Of a stretch of DNA of 44,137 nt, positions 32,636-41,535 are shown one piece after another (position 1 is the stretch's first letter; each line of letters opens with the position of its first letter). This DNA is from Actinomadura sp. KC216. Its GTDB lineage: Bacteria; Actinomycetota; Actinomycetes; Streptosporangiales; Streptosporangiaceae. Location of the stretch: the NCBI RefSeq assembly GCF_004348535.1, contig NZ_SMJX01000031.1, positions 1-44,137 on the forward strand. Direction: 5' to 3'. Made by a program: the position numbers and the translations under genes. The notes under the pieces are model-generated. The model was not told the DNA's origin. It was given only the letters and a program-made list of their open reading frames with translations, and did no database searches.

Positions 32636-35455
32636 TTGCGGCTGCCGGATCATCTGGAGCTATTGCTCACCGACGAGCCGGTGCTCGACGTCTACTCGCA
32701 CGGCCCGTGGCGCGTCCCGGACGGGCTCTTCGAGGAGATCTCGGCCCGGATCGACGGACTCGCGGCCGACCCGCGGGCCGCGGACCTGACCACCGACGAG
32801 CACAAGCTGCTGACGCTGCCCGCGTCGCTGGTCACCGCGGAGGTCTTCGGCATCCTGGCGTTCCTGCCCGGCGGCGGCGCGATCAAGGCGGGCTCGTGGT
32901 CGCAGCTCCCCGAGCGGCTGCTGTACAGGCACCTCGTCAACCCCGGCCCGCTCAGCACCCGGATGACCCGCTGGGACGCGCCCGGGGGCCGGTGGCGGCC
33001 ACCGGTCGACTGGTTGATCGAGGCGCCCGACCGGGAGCTCGCGATCGAGCTGGCGCGCGACTGCCTGTCGGTCCTGGAGGGCGTCGAGCCGCTGGAGGAA
33101 CGCCGCAAGGCGCTGCTGCGGATGTACGACGACCCGCCCGAATGCGACGTCAACCTGCCCAAGATGGAGCTGCGGGAGCAGTGGCACGCGCACGCGGGCG
33201 ACGACATCGTCACCGCCGTGCCGGAGCTGCTCGGCCCGGTCGGCTACCTGGAGTGGGTGTGCGGTGGGCTGCTCGCCGCCTACGAGCATCTGACAGAGGT
33301 GGCGCCGCGCGAGGAGAGCGTCGAGGTCCACCTGATCCAGTTGCTGCTGCAGGGCAGCATGGAGCACGTCCCGGCGGAGCTGTCCGTCGCGCTGGGCGAG
33401 GACCGCTACGGCGACCTCCAGCAGCGGTTTCCGGGCGAGCGGCGCGGGTTCAAGCCGGGCGCGTGGCAGGAGCGGACGCGGGCGTGGCTCGTCCGGGCGC
33501 TGGTCGCCGGGGCCGCCGACGCCTGCCGCGGCTGGCTCGACATGGCGATGCGGTTCGTCGCCGTCGTCCAGGGGCTGCCGGGCGACCCGTGGTTCCCGAA
33601 GGCCGAGTGGATCCCGGTCGGCCAGTTCCAGACCGACCTGCGCCGCCTGTACGCGCCGCGCCGCCGCGTCGTCAACCCGCTCACCGAGACGCTGAAGAGC
33701 GTCCCGGCGAAGGCCGCCCCGCCCGCCGGGTCGCGCTCGCGCGGCCGCCCGGAGATCGCGACGTCGCTGGTCGGGCAGCCGGAGGTGGTCCAGGCGCTGG
33801 ACGAGCTCACCCGCGGCGACGAACCCGTCCGGCTGCTGCTCGCCGGGCCCGACGCCACCGGCAAGCGCGACGCCGCGCAGGAGCTCGCGAAGGCGCTCGC
33901 GTTCGGCCGCGACCCGCACTGGGTCACCGACAACCTGTTCACCGGGCAGCGGCTGTCGGACGCCGTCGCCAAGCTGCACGCCGACGCCCGCGACTGCGCC
34001 GGCGACCGGCTGCTCATCATCGAGGGCCTGGACGGCATCGTCACCGACCCCGGCAACGGCGAGGCGATCGCCGCGGAGCTGCACCGGCTGCTGGCCGTCC
34101 ACCTCGACCTGCACGTGGTGGCGCTGTGCGACGCCGGCGGCGAGGACCGGATCCGCGAGATCAACCCCGTCCTGCCGCAGCGGTTCCGCATCGCCCGGAC
34201 CCGCCCGTTCACCGCGGAGGGCCACGCCGAGCTGTTCCGCCGCGCCCTGGAGGCGCGCGGCGCCCGCGGCACCCGGCAGGCCGTGGAGGCGGCGGGCGCG
34301 CTGCTCGCCGCGACGCCGCCGATGCAGACGCTCCGCAACGCGCGCCTGGCCCCGCATCTCGCCGACCAGGTCGTCGCGGCCGTCCGCGCCCGGACCGCCA
34401 AGGACGCGGTCGCGGCGGCGGATCCCACGGGCGAAGGAGCGGTCGAGGAGGCCGGGAACCAGGACGCGAGGCCGGTCGTCCGCAAGCAGGACATCCCGGC
34501 GACGCTGGACACCTCGCTCGCCGCCGGGAACCCGCTCGCCGAGCTGCACTCCCTCACCGGCCTCGACACCGTCAAGCACGAGATCGCGCTCATCGTCGCC
34601 GGGACGCACGCGGCGCGGCTGCGCAGCGAGTCCGGGCTGAAGATCACGCCGCCGACCCGGCACATGGTGTTCACCGGCAACCCCGGCACGGGCAAGACGA
34701 TGGTGGCGCGGCTGCTCGGCCGCATCTACAAGCGGCTCGGGGTGCTGTCGTCCGGGCACCTGATCGAGGCGTCCCGCGCGCATCTCGTCGGCGAGTACAT
34801 CGGGCAGACCGCGCCGCGCACCCGCCGGCTGGTGGAGCGCGCGCTCGGCGGCGTCCTGTTCATCGACGAGGCGTACACGCTGACGCAGTCGCCGCTGAAG
34901 GGCGACTACGGGCACGAGGCGATCGCCGAGCTGGTCAAGCTGATGGAGGACCACCGCGACGACCTCATCGTCATCGTGGCCGGCTACCAGCAGGAGATGG
35001 CGGAGTTCCTCGCCGCCAACCCGGGCCTGGACTCGCGCTTCCCCAAGCAGATCCACTTCCCCGACTACACCGACGACGAGCTGATCACCGTGTTCGGGCA
35101 GCTCGCCGCCGCGGACGGCTTCAAGCTCGCGCCCGGCACCGAGGACGTCCTGCTCGCGATGCTGCGCCGCGCGCCCCGCGGCCCGTCGTTCGGCAACGGC
35201 CGCCTGATGCGCAACATGCTGGACGTGGCCGTCGCCAACCAGGCCGACCGCGTCGCGTCCGCCGCGTTCGCCGCCAAGAAGCAGAGCGCCAAGAAGGGCG
35301 AGAGCGGGGGCAAGGGCCAAACCGGTGGCAAGGGCGAGAGCGGCGGTAAGAAGGCGCTGCGGACGCCGTCGAAGAAGGAGCTGATCACGCTCACGGCCGA
35401 CGACCTGCCTCCGCTGCTGGATCATCCCGAGGAATTCTTCGGGCTGTACCTGTAG
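32636..35455 (+). CDS. CbxX/SpoVK-like protein with two AAA modules
   Basis: A 939-residue cytoplasmic protein. The TTG start is supported by GGGGAG six bases upstream; an in-frame TTG eight codons earlier has none. Residues 1 to about 370 match no family I recognise. A first AAA-like module (about 385-590) has a degenerate P-loop, GPDATGKRD, with Arg where Ser/Thr binds magnesium, and IIEGLDG in place of a DE-box. The second module (about 625-860) is intact: Walker A GNPGTGKT (681-688), Walker B VLFIDEA (740-746), sensor VIVAGYQQEM and an Arg finger region NPGLDSRFPK. This is the CbxX/SpoVK/EccA type of AAA. A Lys/Gly/Ser tail links to a conserved-looking C-terminus ending FFGLYL. Role unknown; these ATPases usually remodel protein complexes. 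Confidence 0.85.
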   Translation: MRLPDHLELLLTDEPVLDVYSHGPWRVPDGLFEEISARIDGLAADPRAADLTTDEHKLLTLPASLVTAEVFGILAFLPGGGAIKAGSWSQLPERLLYRHLVNPGPLSTRMTRWDAPGGRWRPPVDWLIEAPDRELAIELARDCLSVLEGVEPLEERRKALLRMYDDPPECDVNLPKMELREQWHAHAGDDIVTAVPELLGPVGYLEWVCGGLLAAYEHLTEVAPREESVEVHLIQLLLQGSMEHVPAELSVALGEDRYGDLQQRFPGERRGFKPGAWQERTRAWLVRALVAGAADACRGWLDMAMRFVAVVQGLPGDPWFPKAEWIPVGQFQTDLRRLYAPRRRVVNPLTETLKSVPAKAAPPAGSRSRGRPEIATSLVGQPEVVQALDELTRGDEPVRLLLAGPDATGKRDAAQELAKALAFGRDPHWVTDNLFTGQRLSDAVAKLHADARDCAGDRLLIIEGLDGIVTDPGNGEAIAAELHRLLAVHLDLHVVALCDAGGEDRIREINPVLPQRFRIARTRPFTAEGHAELFRRALEARGARGTRQAVEAAGALLAATPPMQTLRNARLAPHLADQVVAAVRARTAKDAVAAADPTGEGAVEEAGNQDARPVVRKQDIPATLDTSLAAGNPLAELHSLTGLDTVKHEIALIVAGTHAARLRSESGLKITPPTRHMVFTGNPGTGKTMVARLLGRIYKRLGVLSSGHLIEASRAHLVGEYIGQTAPRTRRLVERALGGVLFIDEAYTLTQSPLKGDYGHEAIAELVKLMEDHRDDLIVIVAGYQQEMAEFLAANPGLDSRFPKQIHFPDYTDDELITVFGQLAAADGFKLAPGTEDVLLAMLRRAPRGPSFGNGRLMRNMLDVAVANQADRVASAAFAAKKQSAKKGESGGKGQTGGKGESGGKKALRTPSKKELITLTADDLPPLLDHPEEFFGLYL

Positions 35456-35510
35456 GCGGGCGGGTATGACGTAGGTGGCTTCCCCGCCCGCCGACGGCGA
35501 GGAGGCTTCC

Positions 35511-37109
35511 ATGACCCCGGACGACCGGCGCCTTCTGCTCAGCCAGGCCGACCAGGAGACGGCTCGGCTGCGGGACGGGACGCTCCCCTGGTCGTGGTGG
35601 CTGGAGCGCGCCGTCCTGCACGGCCGCCGCCACGGCTACACCGCCATCCTGCTGATCGGCGCGCAGTGGCGCGGCGCCACGGACGTCCGCGGCTACGAGG
35701 AGTGGCGCTCCGCGGGCCGCCAGGTCAGGAGGGGCGAGACGGGCATCCGCGTCCTCGGCCGGACGGGCACGCCCCGCGCCGTCTTCGACGTGTCGCAGAC
35801 GGACGGCCTCCCCCTCCCCGACCGTTCCGGGCCGACGCCCCCGCCCGACGCCGCACACCTCGCGGCCCTCCAGGCCATCACGGCGAAGGCGCCCGAACGT
35901 GGCGTGCGGCGGATCGAGGCCGACTCCGTCGCGTTCCTCGTCGCGTCCTGGCTTGGGCTGGAGCCGCCCATGCCCGCCTTCCCGGCGCGGGCGTTCTGGG
36001 CGGGTCCGGGATTGGGCGACCGCATCCTCCGGACGGCCCGGCGCCTGCACGGGCGCGTGTCGGGCGCGTCCCAGCACGGCATCATGGCGGACGCCCACCG
36101 CTTCTTCCGTGCCCGGCTGGCGGCGAGTTGGGCGCCCGCCTACCTGGCCGGACGCGGATTCCCGCCGGGCGTGCAACGCCGGTGGCAGATCGGATACGCC
36201 CCCGCCGGCCCGCGCGCGCTCACCGACCACCTCCGGACGCTCGGCCACGGCGACGAGGAGATCGCCGGCGCCGGCCTCGCGCGTCCGGGCGGCCGGGCCG
36301 GACGGCTCCGCGACACCTTCCGGGACCGCGCCATGTTCGCGATCCGGACACCGGACGGCGCGATCGCCGGCTTCATCGGACGCCGCCGCGACGGTCGCCC
36401 GGGCTCCGGCGGCGGCGCGGGCCCCGGCGGCGGCGCGGGCCCCGGCGGCGGCGCGGGCTCCGGCGGCGGCCCCAAGTACCTGAACGGCCCCGAGACGCCG
36501 CTCTTCCACAAGGGCGAGCTGCTGTACGGCCTGTACGAGGCCCGTGACCGGCTCGCCGCCGGGGCGCGTCCCGTCCTGGTCGAGGGGCCGCTGGACGCGA
36601 TCGCCGTCACGATGGCGGGCCCCGCCGAGTACGCGGCCGTCGCGACCTGCGGCCTCGCCCTCACCGCCGCGCAACTGGACGCGCTCGCGGACGTCGCCGA
36701 CCTGGAGAGCGCGGGCGTCATCGTCGCGCTGGACGGCGACCCCGCCGGACGGTCCGGGACCGTCCGGGCGTGGGAGCGGCTCGCCGGGATCGGCGGCCCG
36801 GTCGAGACCGCGGGCCTGCCGGGCGGCCGCGACCCCGCGGGCCTCCTCCAGGCCGAGGGCCGCGCCGCCGTCCTGCGCGCGCTCCGCACCCGGACGCCGC
36901 TGATCGACGCCGTCGTCGACGCGGCCGTCGAACGGGCGGGCGGGCCGCTCGCCACGCCGGAGGACCGCCTCGCCGCGATCCGCGCCGCGGCCAGGATCAT
37001 CGCCGCCCGCCCGGCGGAGGCGGCACGGCAGGTCGTCCGCGTCGCGTCGCGCGTCGACGTGCCGCCCGCGCTCATCACCGAAGTGCTGGTGGACACCGTC
37101 AGCCCGTGA
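35511..37109 (+). CDS. ArdC-N domain fused to a DnaG-type TOPRIM primase core
   Basis: A 532-residue protein; GAGGAGG five bases before the ATG decides the start. Residues about 10-110 match the ArdC N-terminal ssDNA-binding domain (GYEEWRSAGRQVRRGETGI and VFDVSQTDGLPLP), with the usual following helix RIEADSVAFLVASWLGL. From about 185 a primase core begins: HRFFRARLAASWAPAYLAGRGF and WQIGYAP resemble the DnaG N-lobe. A Gly-rich repeat linker (about 298-320) leads to the TOPRIM domain, with VEGPLDAIAV and VIVALDGDPAGRSG carrying the catalytic Glu and Asp-x-Asp. No CHC2 zinc finger is present. ArdC-N is also found in the RP4 TraC primase, so a plasmid or conjugative origin is likely. It follows the AAA gene by 55 bases. 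Confidence 0.85.
   Translation: MTPDDRRLLLSQADQETARLRDGTLPWSWWLERAVLHGRRHGYTAILLIGAQWRGATDVRGYEEWRSAGRQVRRGETGIRVLGRTGTPRAVFDVSQTDGLPLPDRSGPTPPPDAAHLAALQAITAKAPERGVRRIEADSVAFLVASWLGLEPPMPAFPARAFWAGPGLGDRILRTARRLHGRVSGASQHGIMADAHRFFRARLAASWAPAYLAGRGFPPGVQRRWQIGYAPAGPRALTDHLRTLGHGDEEIAGAGLARPGGRAGRLRDTFRDRAMFAIRTPDGAIAGFIGRRRDGRPGSGGGAGPGGGAGPGGGAGSGGGPKYLNGPETPLFHKGELLYGLYEARDRLAAGARPVLVEGPLDAIAVTMAGPAEYAAVATCGLALTAAQLDALADVADLESAGVIVALDGDPAGRSGTVRAWERLAGIGGPVETAGLPGGRDPAGLLQAEGRAAVLRALRTRTPLIDAVVDAAVERAGGPLATPEDRLAAIRAAARIIAARPAEAARQVVRVASRVDVPPALITEVLVDTVSP
36402..36470 (+). repeat. 18-bp tandem repeat in the primase linker
   Basis: Just under four units of 18 bases (36402, 36420, 36438, 36456) encode GSGGGA, GPGGGA, GPGGGA and GSGGG. 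The repeat forms a flexible linker between the N-lobe and the TOPRIM domain. Confidence 0.9.
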
Positions 37110-37127
37110 GGTCCGTGAGGGACACCG

Positions 37128-38510
37128 TCAGCCAGGGATGGGCGACGGGAGCCGCGCCGCCATGTCGAACAGCAGGCTCTCGGCGCCGCGCCGCGTGACG
37201 AGCTGCGCCCCGACCGGCAGGCCGCGGACCGTCCCGGCCGGGACGCTCAGCGCGGGCAGGCCCAGCACGTTCCACGCGCAGGTGAGGGCCACCAGCGCGG
37301 GCGCGTACCGCCCGAACGGCCCCTCCACCTCGCCGATCTTCGGGGCCGTCATCATCATGGTCGGCAGGGCCAGCAGGTCGTAGCGCTCCAGGAGCCCGGC
37401 CACGTGGCGGGCGAACTCGTCGCGTTCGCGGAACGCCCGGACGTACCGCCAGCCGGGCGTCCGCACCGCCTGCTCCAGGCGTTCCAGCGTCGGCGGCTGG
37501 TACAGCTCCGGCGCCGCCTCGACGCGGTCGGCGTGGATGTCGTACGCCTCGCAGTCCTGGATCGCGCGGAAGATGCGCCGCAGCTCGAAGAGGTCGAGCG
37601 GTTCGGCCGGGGCGTTCGGGAACAGCGCCCGGACGGCCCGCACGACGTCCGGGTCGGCGGACTCCGGCTCGATCCAGGCGACGCGCGGGGTGTTGTCGGC
37701 GGGCGGCGTGGCGGCCCCCGCCGAGGCGGCCTCCGCCGGAGCGGCCTCCGCCGGGCCGACCAGTGCGTGGTAGGCGATCCGGCAGTCGTCCGCGGACCCG
37801 GCGAGGAAGCCGACGTGGTCGAGCGACGGCGACAGCGGGAACACGCCGTCGGTCGGGATGGCGCCGTACGGCGGCTTGAACCCGGCGATCCCGCAGAACG
37901 ACGCCGGGATCCGCACGGACCCGCCCGTGTCCGTGCCGAGCGCGAGCGGGACCATCCCGGCGGCGACCGCGACCGCGCTGCCGCTGCTGGACCCGCCCGA
38001 CATCCGCTCCCGGTCGTGCGGGTTGCGGACCGGCCCGTTCACCGACACGTCGCCGCTGCCGCCGTACGCGAACTCGTGCGTGCCGGTCTTGCCGACGATC
38101 ACGGCGCCGGCGTCGCGGAGCATCGTCACGCAGGCCGCGTCCGTGCCCGCCACATGCCCGGTGAAGTGCGCCGATCCCATGCCGGTGGGCAGGCCGGCGA
38201 CGTCGATGATGTCCTTCACCGCGACCGGGACGCCGTGCAGCGGGCCGCGGTCGACGCCGGACGCGAGGTCCTTGTCCGCCTGCTTGGCCGCCGCCTCGGC
38301 GCCCTCGCGGTCGAGTGTGACGAAGGCGTTGAGCTTCTTCGCGTTCTCGTCCGCGTTCTCCCCCGCGTTCTCCCCCGCGCTCTCCCCGGCGGTCTCGTCG
38401 GCGTCGATCGACGCGAACGCGTGCGCCAGCAGTTCTGTGGCGGACGTGTCGCCGGAACGCAGATCGCGCCCGACGTCCGCCAGCGTCCGTCCGGTGAAGA
38501 ACCCGCCCAT
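37128..38510 (-). CDS. Amidase signature family hydrolase
   Basis: A 460-residue enzyme with the Ser-cisSer-Lys triad of the amidase signature family: Lys in HGVPVAVKDIID, cis-Ser in MSGGSSSGSA and the nucleophile Ser in GTDTGGSVRIPA. It hydrolyses a C-N amide bond; family members act on diverse amides and the substrate here is unknown. It is not obviously GatA, since no gatB or gatC is nearby. AGGAGG four bases before the ATG decides the start. Two low-complexity inserts occur: a Glu/Asn/Ala four-residue repeat near residue 40-55 and an Ala/Glu-rich stretch near 255-270. The gene is convergent with the primase gene (18-base gap). Confidence 0.93.
   Translation of the reverse strand: MGGFFTGRTLADVGRDLRSGDTSATELLAHAFASIDADETAGESAGENAGENADENAKKLNAFVTLDREGAEAAAKQADKDLASGVDRGPLHGVPVAVKDIIDVAGLPTGMGSAHFTGHVAGTDAACVTMLRDAGAVIVGKTGTHEFAYGGSGDVSVNGPVRNPHDRERMSGGSSSGSAVAVAAGMVPLALGTDTGGSVRIPASFCGIAGFKPPYGAIPTDGVFPLSPSLDHVGFLAGSADDCRIAYHALVGPAEAAPAEAASAGAATPPADNTPRVAWIEPESADPDVVRAVRALFPNAPAEPLDLFELRRIFRAIQDCEAYDIHADRVEAAPELYQPPTLERLEQAVRTPGWRYVRAFRERDEFARHVAGLLERYDLLALPTMMMTAPKIGEVEGPFGRYAPALVALTCAWNVLGLPALSVPAGTVRGLPVGAQLVTRRGAESLLFDMAARLPSPIPG
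38341..38400 (-). repeat. 12-bp tandem repeat inside the amidase gene
   Basis: Five 12-base units from 38341 to 38400 encode four-residue repeats of the type GENA/DENA in the amidase N-terminal region. Two units are identical and three differ at one to four bases. Confidence 0.85.
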
Positions 38511-38902
38511 ACCGCCTCCTATCAGTACCGTCTCGTCCAGACGGCGCCTTCGATCTACGTACCATGACAGACCGTCCGGAGACGAGCCCGGTACCGCGCG
38601 TCGCACTCCGTGGCTCGTTCATCGCTGAGCGTGAGCCTCTCGTCGCAGATCCCCGACCGCCCGCCGACCGCGCTCCGGAACCCGCGAACCTACGCGCCAG
38701 TACACGGCAGGCTGCAACGCACCTGGACAGATGCTTCCGCCGGTTCGCTGGGGGGCGGGGCGGTGGCCGTGCCGCATCCCGGACGCGGTCACCGCCTCTT
38801 GTAGCCGGGGACGTCGACAGGTGGGGGGACAAAGCCACGGCGGCTAGGCCAGACACGCACCGCCGCCGTGGCTCTGTCAACCGCTCGACCGTGGAGCAAG
38901 CC
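38511..38902. other. Non-coding part of the amidase/phosphoketolase gap
   Basis: I see no convincing gene here. An open frame at 38564-38908 has Arg/Pro-rich composition, mixed third-position usage and no ribosome site. The main structure is a long stem-loop at 38833-38873. The stretch divides two divergent genes, so it should hold both promoters, but no standard -35/-10 pair stands out. Confidence 0.5.
38833..38873. other. 11-bp stem-loop in the divergent gap
   Basis: AGCCACGGCGG (38833-38843) and CCGCCGTGGCT (38863-38873) are perfect inverted arms with a 19-base loop. No T-run follows on either strand. It lies 29 bases before the 16-bp tandem repeats. Terminator, attenuator or protein site are all possible. 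Confidence 0.5.
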
Positions 38903-39049
38903 GGTTGAGGCGGGCAACGGTTGAGGCGGGCAACGGTTGAGGCGGGCAACGGTTGAGGCGGGCAACGGTTGAGGCGGGCAACGGTTGAGGCGGGCAACGG
39001 TTGAGGCGGAGCGACGGTTGACGTGGGGCGACGGTTGAGGTGGCCGATC
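38903..39049. repeat. 16-bp minisatellite upstream of phosphoketolase
   Basis: Six identical 16-base units, GGTTGAGGCGGGCAAC, run from 38903 to 38998. Three degenerate units beginning GGTTGA follow to about 39049, the first two 17 bases long. There are no spacers, so this is not a CRISPR array. The array ends about 65 bases before the phosphoketolase start, in the promoter/leader region. Confidence 0.95.
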
Positions 39050-39114
39050 GCGGGGACGTGAGCCTTTCGAGGTCCACTGCGATCCTGCGAGGCGGCACCG
39101 AAGGGACGGACCCC

Positions 39115-41535
39115 ATGACGAAGTCCGGCACGATTCCGTCCAGCACCACCGCGTCCGGCACCACCCCGTCCAGCGCGGCCCGCTCCCCCGGTCTGAACGA
39201 CGACGACGTCCGGCTGATCGACGCGTACTGGAGCGCGGCCAACTACCTGTCCGTCGGGCAGATATACCTGCTGGACAACCCGCTGCTCCGGGAGCCGCTC
39301 CGGCCGGAGCACATCAAGCCGCGCCTGCTTGGCCACTGGGGCACCTCGCCCGGCCTGAACTTCTGCTACGCGCACCTCAACCGGGTGATCAACGCGCGCG
39401 ACCTCGACATGATCTACATCATGGGGCCGGGGCACGGCGGTCCGGCGGCCGTCGCGAACGCCTGGCTGGAGGGCACCTACAGCGAGGTGTACCCGGACGT
39501 GTCGCTGGACGCCGACGGCATGCGCAAGCTGTTCCGGCAGTTCTCGTTCCCCGGCGGCATCCCCAGCCATGTCGCCCCGGAGACGCCCGGGTCGATCCAC
39601 GAGGGCGGCGAGCTCGGCTATTCGCTCGCGCACGCGTACGGAGCGGCGTTCGACAACCCGGACCTCGTCGTGGCGTGCATCGTCGGCGACGGCGAGGCGG
39701 AGACCGGCCCGCTGGCGGCGAGCTGGCATTCCAGCAAGTTCCTCGACCCGGTGAAGGACGGCGCCGTCCTGCCGATCCTGCACCTCAACGGCTACAAGAT
39801 CGCGAACCCGGCCGTGCTGGCGCGGATTCCCGAAGAGGAACTGGTCCAGCTCCTCGACGGCTACGGATACCAGCCGTTCCTGGTGAGCGGGGACGAGCCC
39901 GCGTCCATGCACCGGAAGATGGCCGCCGCGCTCGACCAGGCCCTGGACGAGATCGCCGACATCCAGCGGAACGCCCGCGAGGGGAACGTCACCGAACGGC
40001 GGCGCTGGCCCGTCATCGTCCTGCGGTCGCCCAAGGGCTGGACGGGCCCGAAGGAGGTGGACGGGCTGCCGGTCGAGAACACGTGGCGTTCACATCAGGT
40101 CCCGCTCGCCGGTGTGCGCGACAACCCCGAGCATCTGGCGCAGTTGGAGGCCTGGCTGCGCTCGTACGGTCCCGAGGAGTTGTTCGGCCGCGATGGGAGC
40201 CCCGTCGCGTCCTTGCGGGCCCTGGCACCCGGTGGCGAGCGACGGATGAGCGCCAACCCGCACGCCAACGGCGGGCTGCTGCTGAAGCCGCTTCGCCTGC
40301 CCGACTTCCGCGACTACGCCGTCCCGGTCGGCAAGCCCGGCACGACGTCGTCCGAGCCGACCCGCGTGCTCGGTGCGTTCCTGCGCGACGTCGTGACGGC
40401 CAACCCGTCCAACTTCCGCATCATGGGCGCTGACGAGACCGCGTCCAACCGGCTCGGCGCCGTGTTCGACGCGACCGACCGCGTCTTCCAGGGCGAACGG
40501 CTGCCGAGCGATGAGCACCAGGGGCCGTCCGGGCAGGTGATGGAGGTGCTGAGCGAGCACCTGTGCCAGGGCTGGCTGGAGGGCTACCTGCTGACCGGGC
40601 GGCACGGGCTGTTCAACAGCTACGAGGCGTTCGTCCACATCGTCGACGCGATGTTCAACCAGCACGCGAAGTGGCTGAAGGTCACCCGGCACCTGGCGTG
40701 GCGGCGGCCGATCGCGTCGCTGAACTACCTGTTGTCGTCGCATGTGTGGCGGCAGGACCACAACGGCTTCACCCACCAGGACCCCGGGTTCCTGGACGTG
40801 GTGCTGAACAAGAAGCCGGAGATCGTCCGGGTGTACCTGCCGCCGGACGCGAACACGCTGCTGTCGGTCGGCGACCACTGCCTGCGGTCCCGCGACTACG
40901 TCAACGTGATCGTCGCCGGGAAGCAGCCCGCGCTGAACTGGCTCTCGATGGACGCGGCCGTCGCCCACAGCGCCCGCGGCATCGGCATCTGGGAATGGGC
41001 GTCCAGCGACGGCGGCGCCGACCCGGACGTCGTGCTCGCCTGCGCCGGGGACATCCCGACGCTCGAAACGCTCGCCGCCGCCGACCAGCTCCGGCAGCTC
41101 TTCCCCGAGCTGCGCGTCCGGGTCGTGAATGTTGTGGATCTCATGCGGCTGCAACCGTCCAGCGAGCACCCGCACGGGCTGCCTGACCGGGAGTATGACG
41201 CGCTGTTCACCACCGACAAGCCCGTGATCTTCGCCTTCCACGGCTACCCGTATCTCGTTCACCGGCTCACCTACCGCCGCACCGGGCACCCCAACCTGCA
41301 CGTCCGCGGCTACAAGGAGGAGGGCACGACCACCACGCCGTTCGACATGGTCATGTTGAACGACCTGGACCGCTTCCACCTCGTCATGGACGTCATCGAC
41401 CGCGTCCCGTCGCTCGGCGGACGCGTCGCCCACATCCGCCAGCGCATGGCCGACCGGCGCCTCGCCCTCCGCGCCTACACGCGCGAGCACGGTCAGGACG
41501 CACCGGAGATCCGCGACTGGACGTGGCCGTACTGA
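39115..41535 (+). CDS. xfp: Xylulose-5-phosphate/fructose-6-phosphate phosphoketolase
   Basis: An 806-residue thiamine-diphosphate enzyme that splits xylulose-5-P (and often fructose-6-P) with phosphate into acetyl-P and glyceraldehyde-3-P (or erythrose-4-P). Family motifs are [43 protein letters not shown] and the ThDP/Mg motif [14 protein letters not shown] followed by HLNGYKI. Length matches the family (about 790-825). The ATG at 39115 was chosen after a moderate AAGGGAC; an upstream in-frame ATG at 39040 would add 25 unconserved residues and start inside the repeat region. Stop and acetate kinase start overlap by one base (TGATG), giving a two-gene operon. Confidence 0.96.
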   Translation: MTKSGTIPSSTTASGTTPSSAARSPGLNDDDVRLIDAYWSAANYLSVGQIYLLDNPLLREPLRPEHIKPRLLGHWGTSPGLNFCYAHLNRVINARDLDMIYIMGPGHGGPAAVANAWLEGTYSEVYPDVSLDADGMRKLFRQFSFPGGIPSHVAPETPGSIHEGGELGYSLAHAYGAAFDNPDLVVACIVGDGEAETGPLAASWHSSKFLDPVKDGAVLPILHLNGYKIANPAVLARIPEEELVQLLDGYGYQPFLVSGDEPASMHRKMAAALDQALDEIADIQRNAREGNVTERRRWPVIVLRSPKGWTGPKEVDGLPVENTWRSHQVPLAGVRDNPEHLAQLEAWLRSYGPEELFGRDGSPVASLRALAPGGERRMSANPHANGGLLLKPLRLPDFRDYAVPVGKPGTTSSEPTRVLGAFLRDVVTANPSNFRIMGADETASNRLGAVFDATDRVFQGERLPSDEHQGPSGQVMEVLSEHLCQGWLEGYLLTGRHGLFNSYEAFVHIVDAMFNQHAKWLKVTRHLAWRRPIASLNYLLSSHVWRQDHNGFTHQDPGFLDVVLNKKPEIVRVYLPPDANTLLSVGDHCLRSRDYVNVIVAGKQPALNWLSMDAAVAHSARGIGIWEWASSDGGADPDVVLACAGDIPTLETLAAADQLRQLFPELRVRVVNVVDLMRLQPSSEHPHGLPDREYDALFTTDKPVIFAFHGYPYLVHRLTYRRTGHPNLHVRGYKEEGTTTTPFDMVMLNDLDRFHLVMDVIDRVPSLGGRVAHIRQRMADRRLALRAYTREHGQDAPEIRDWTWPY

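Noticed and set aside
32636..38510. Integrative conjugative element or prophage
   Set aside because: The ArdC-N/TOPRIM primase suggests mobile origin, but there is no integrase, relaxase, coupling protein, tRNA or attachment repeat in view.
37128..38510. GatA subunit of the tRNA amidotransferase
   Set aside because: The amidase signature is present, but there is no gatB or gatC nearby and the inserts and C-terminus look like a stand-alone amidase.
38564..38908. A 114-residue open frame in the amidase/xfp gap
   Set aside because: No ribosome site, Arg/Pro-rich composition, weak third-position bias, and its end runs through the stem-loop and into the repeat array.
38903..39049. CRISPR array
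   Set aside because: Sixteen-base units follow each other directly without spacers, and no cas gene is present.
41523..41534. GTG start for ackA four codons upstream
   Set aside because: The ATG overlapping the xfp stop gives the normal N-terminus [12 protein letters not shown] and a coupling arrangement; the GTG adds four unneeded residues.
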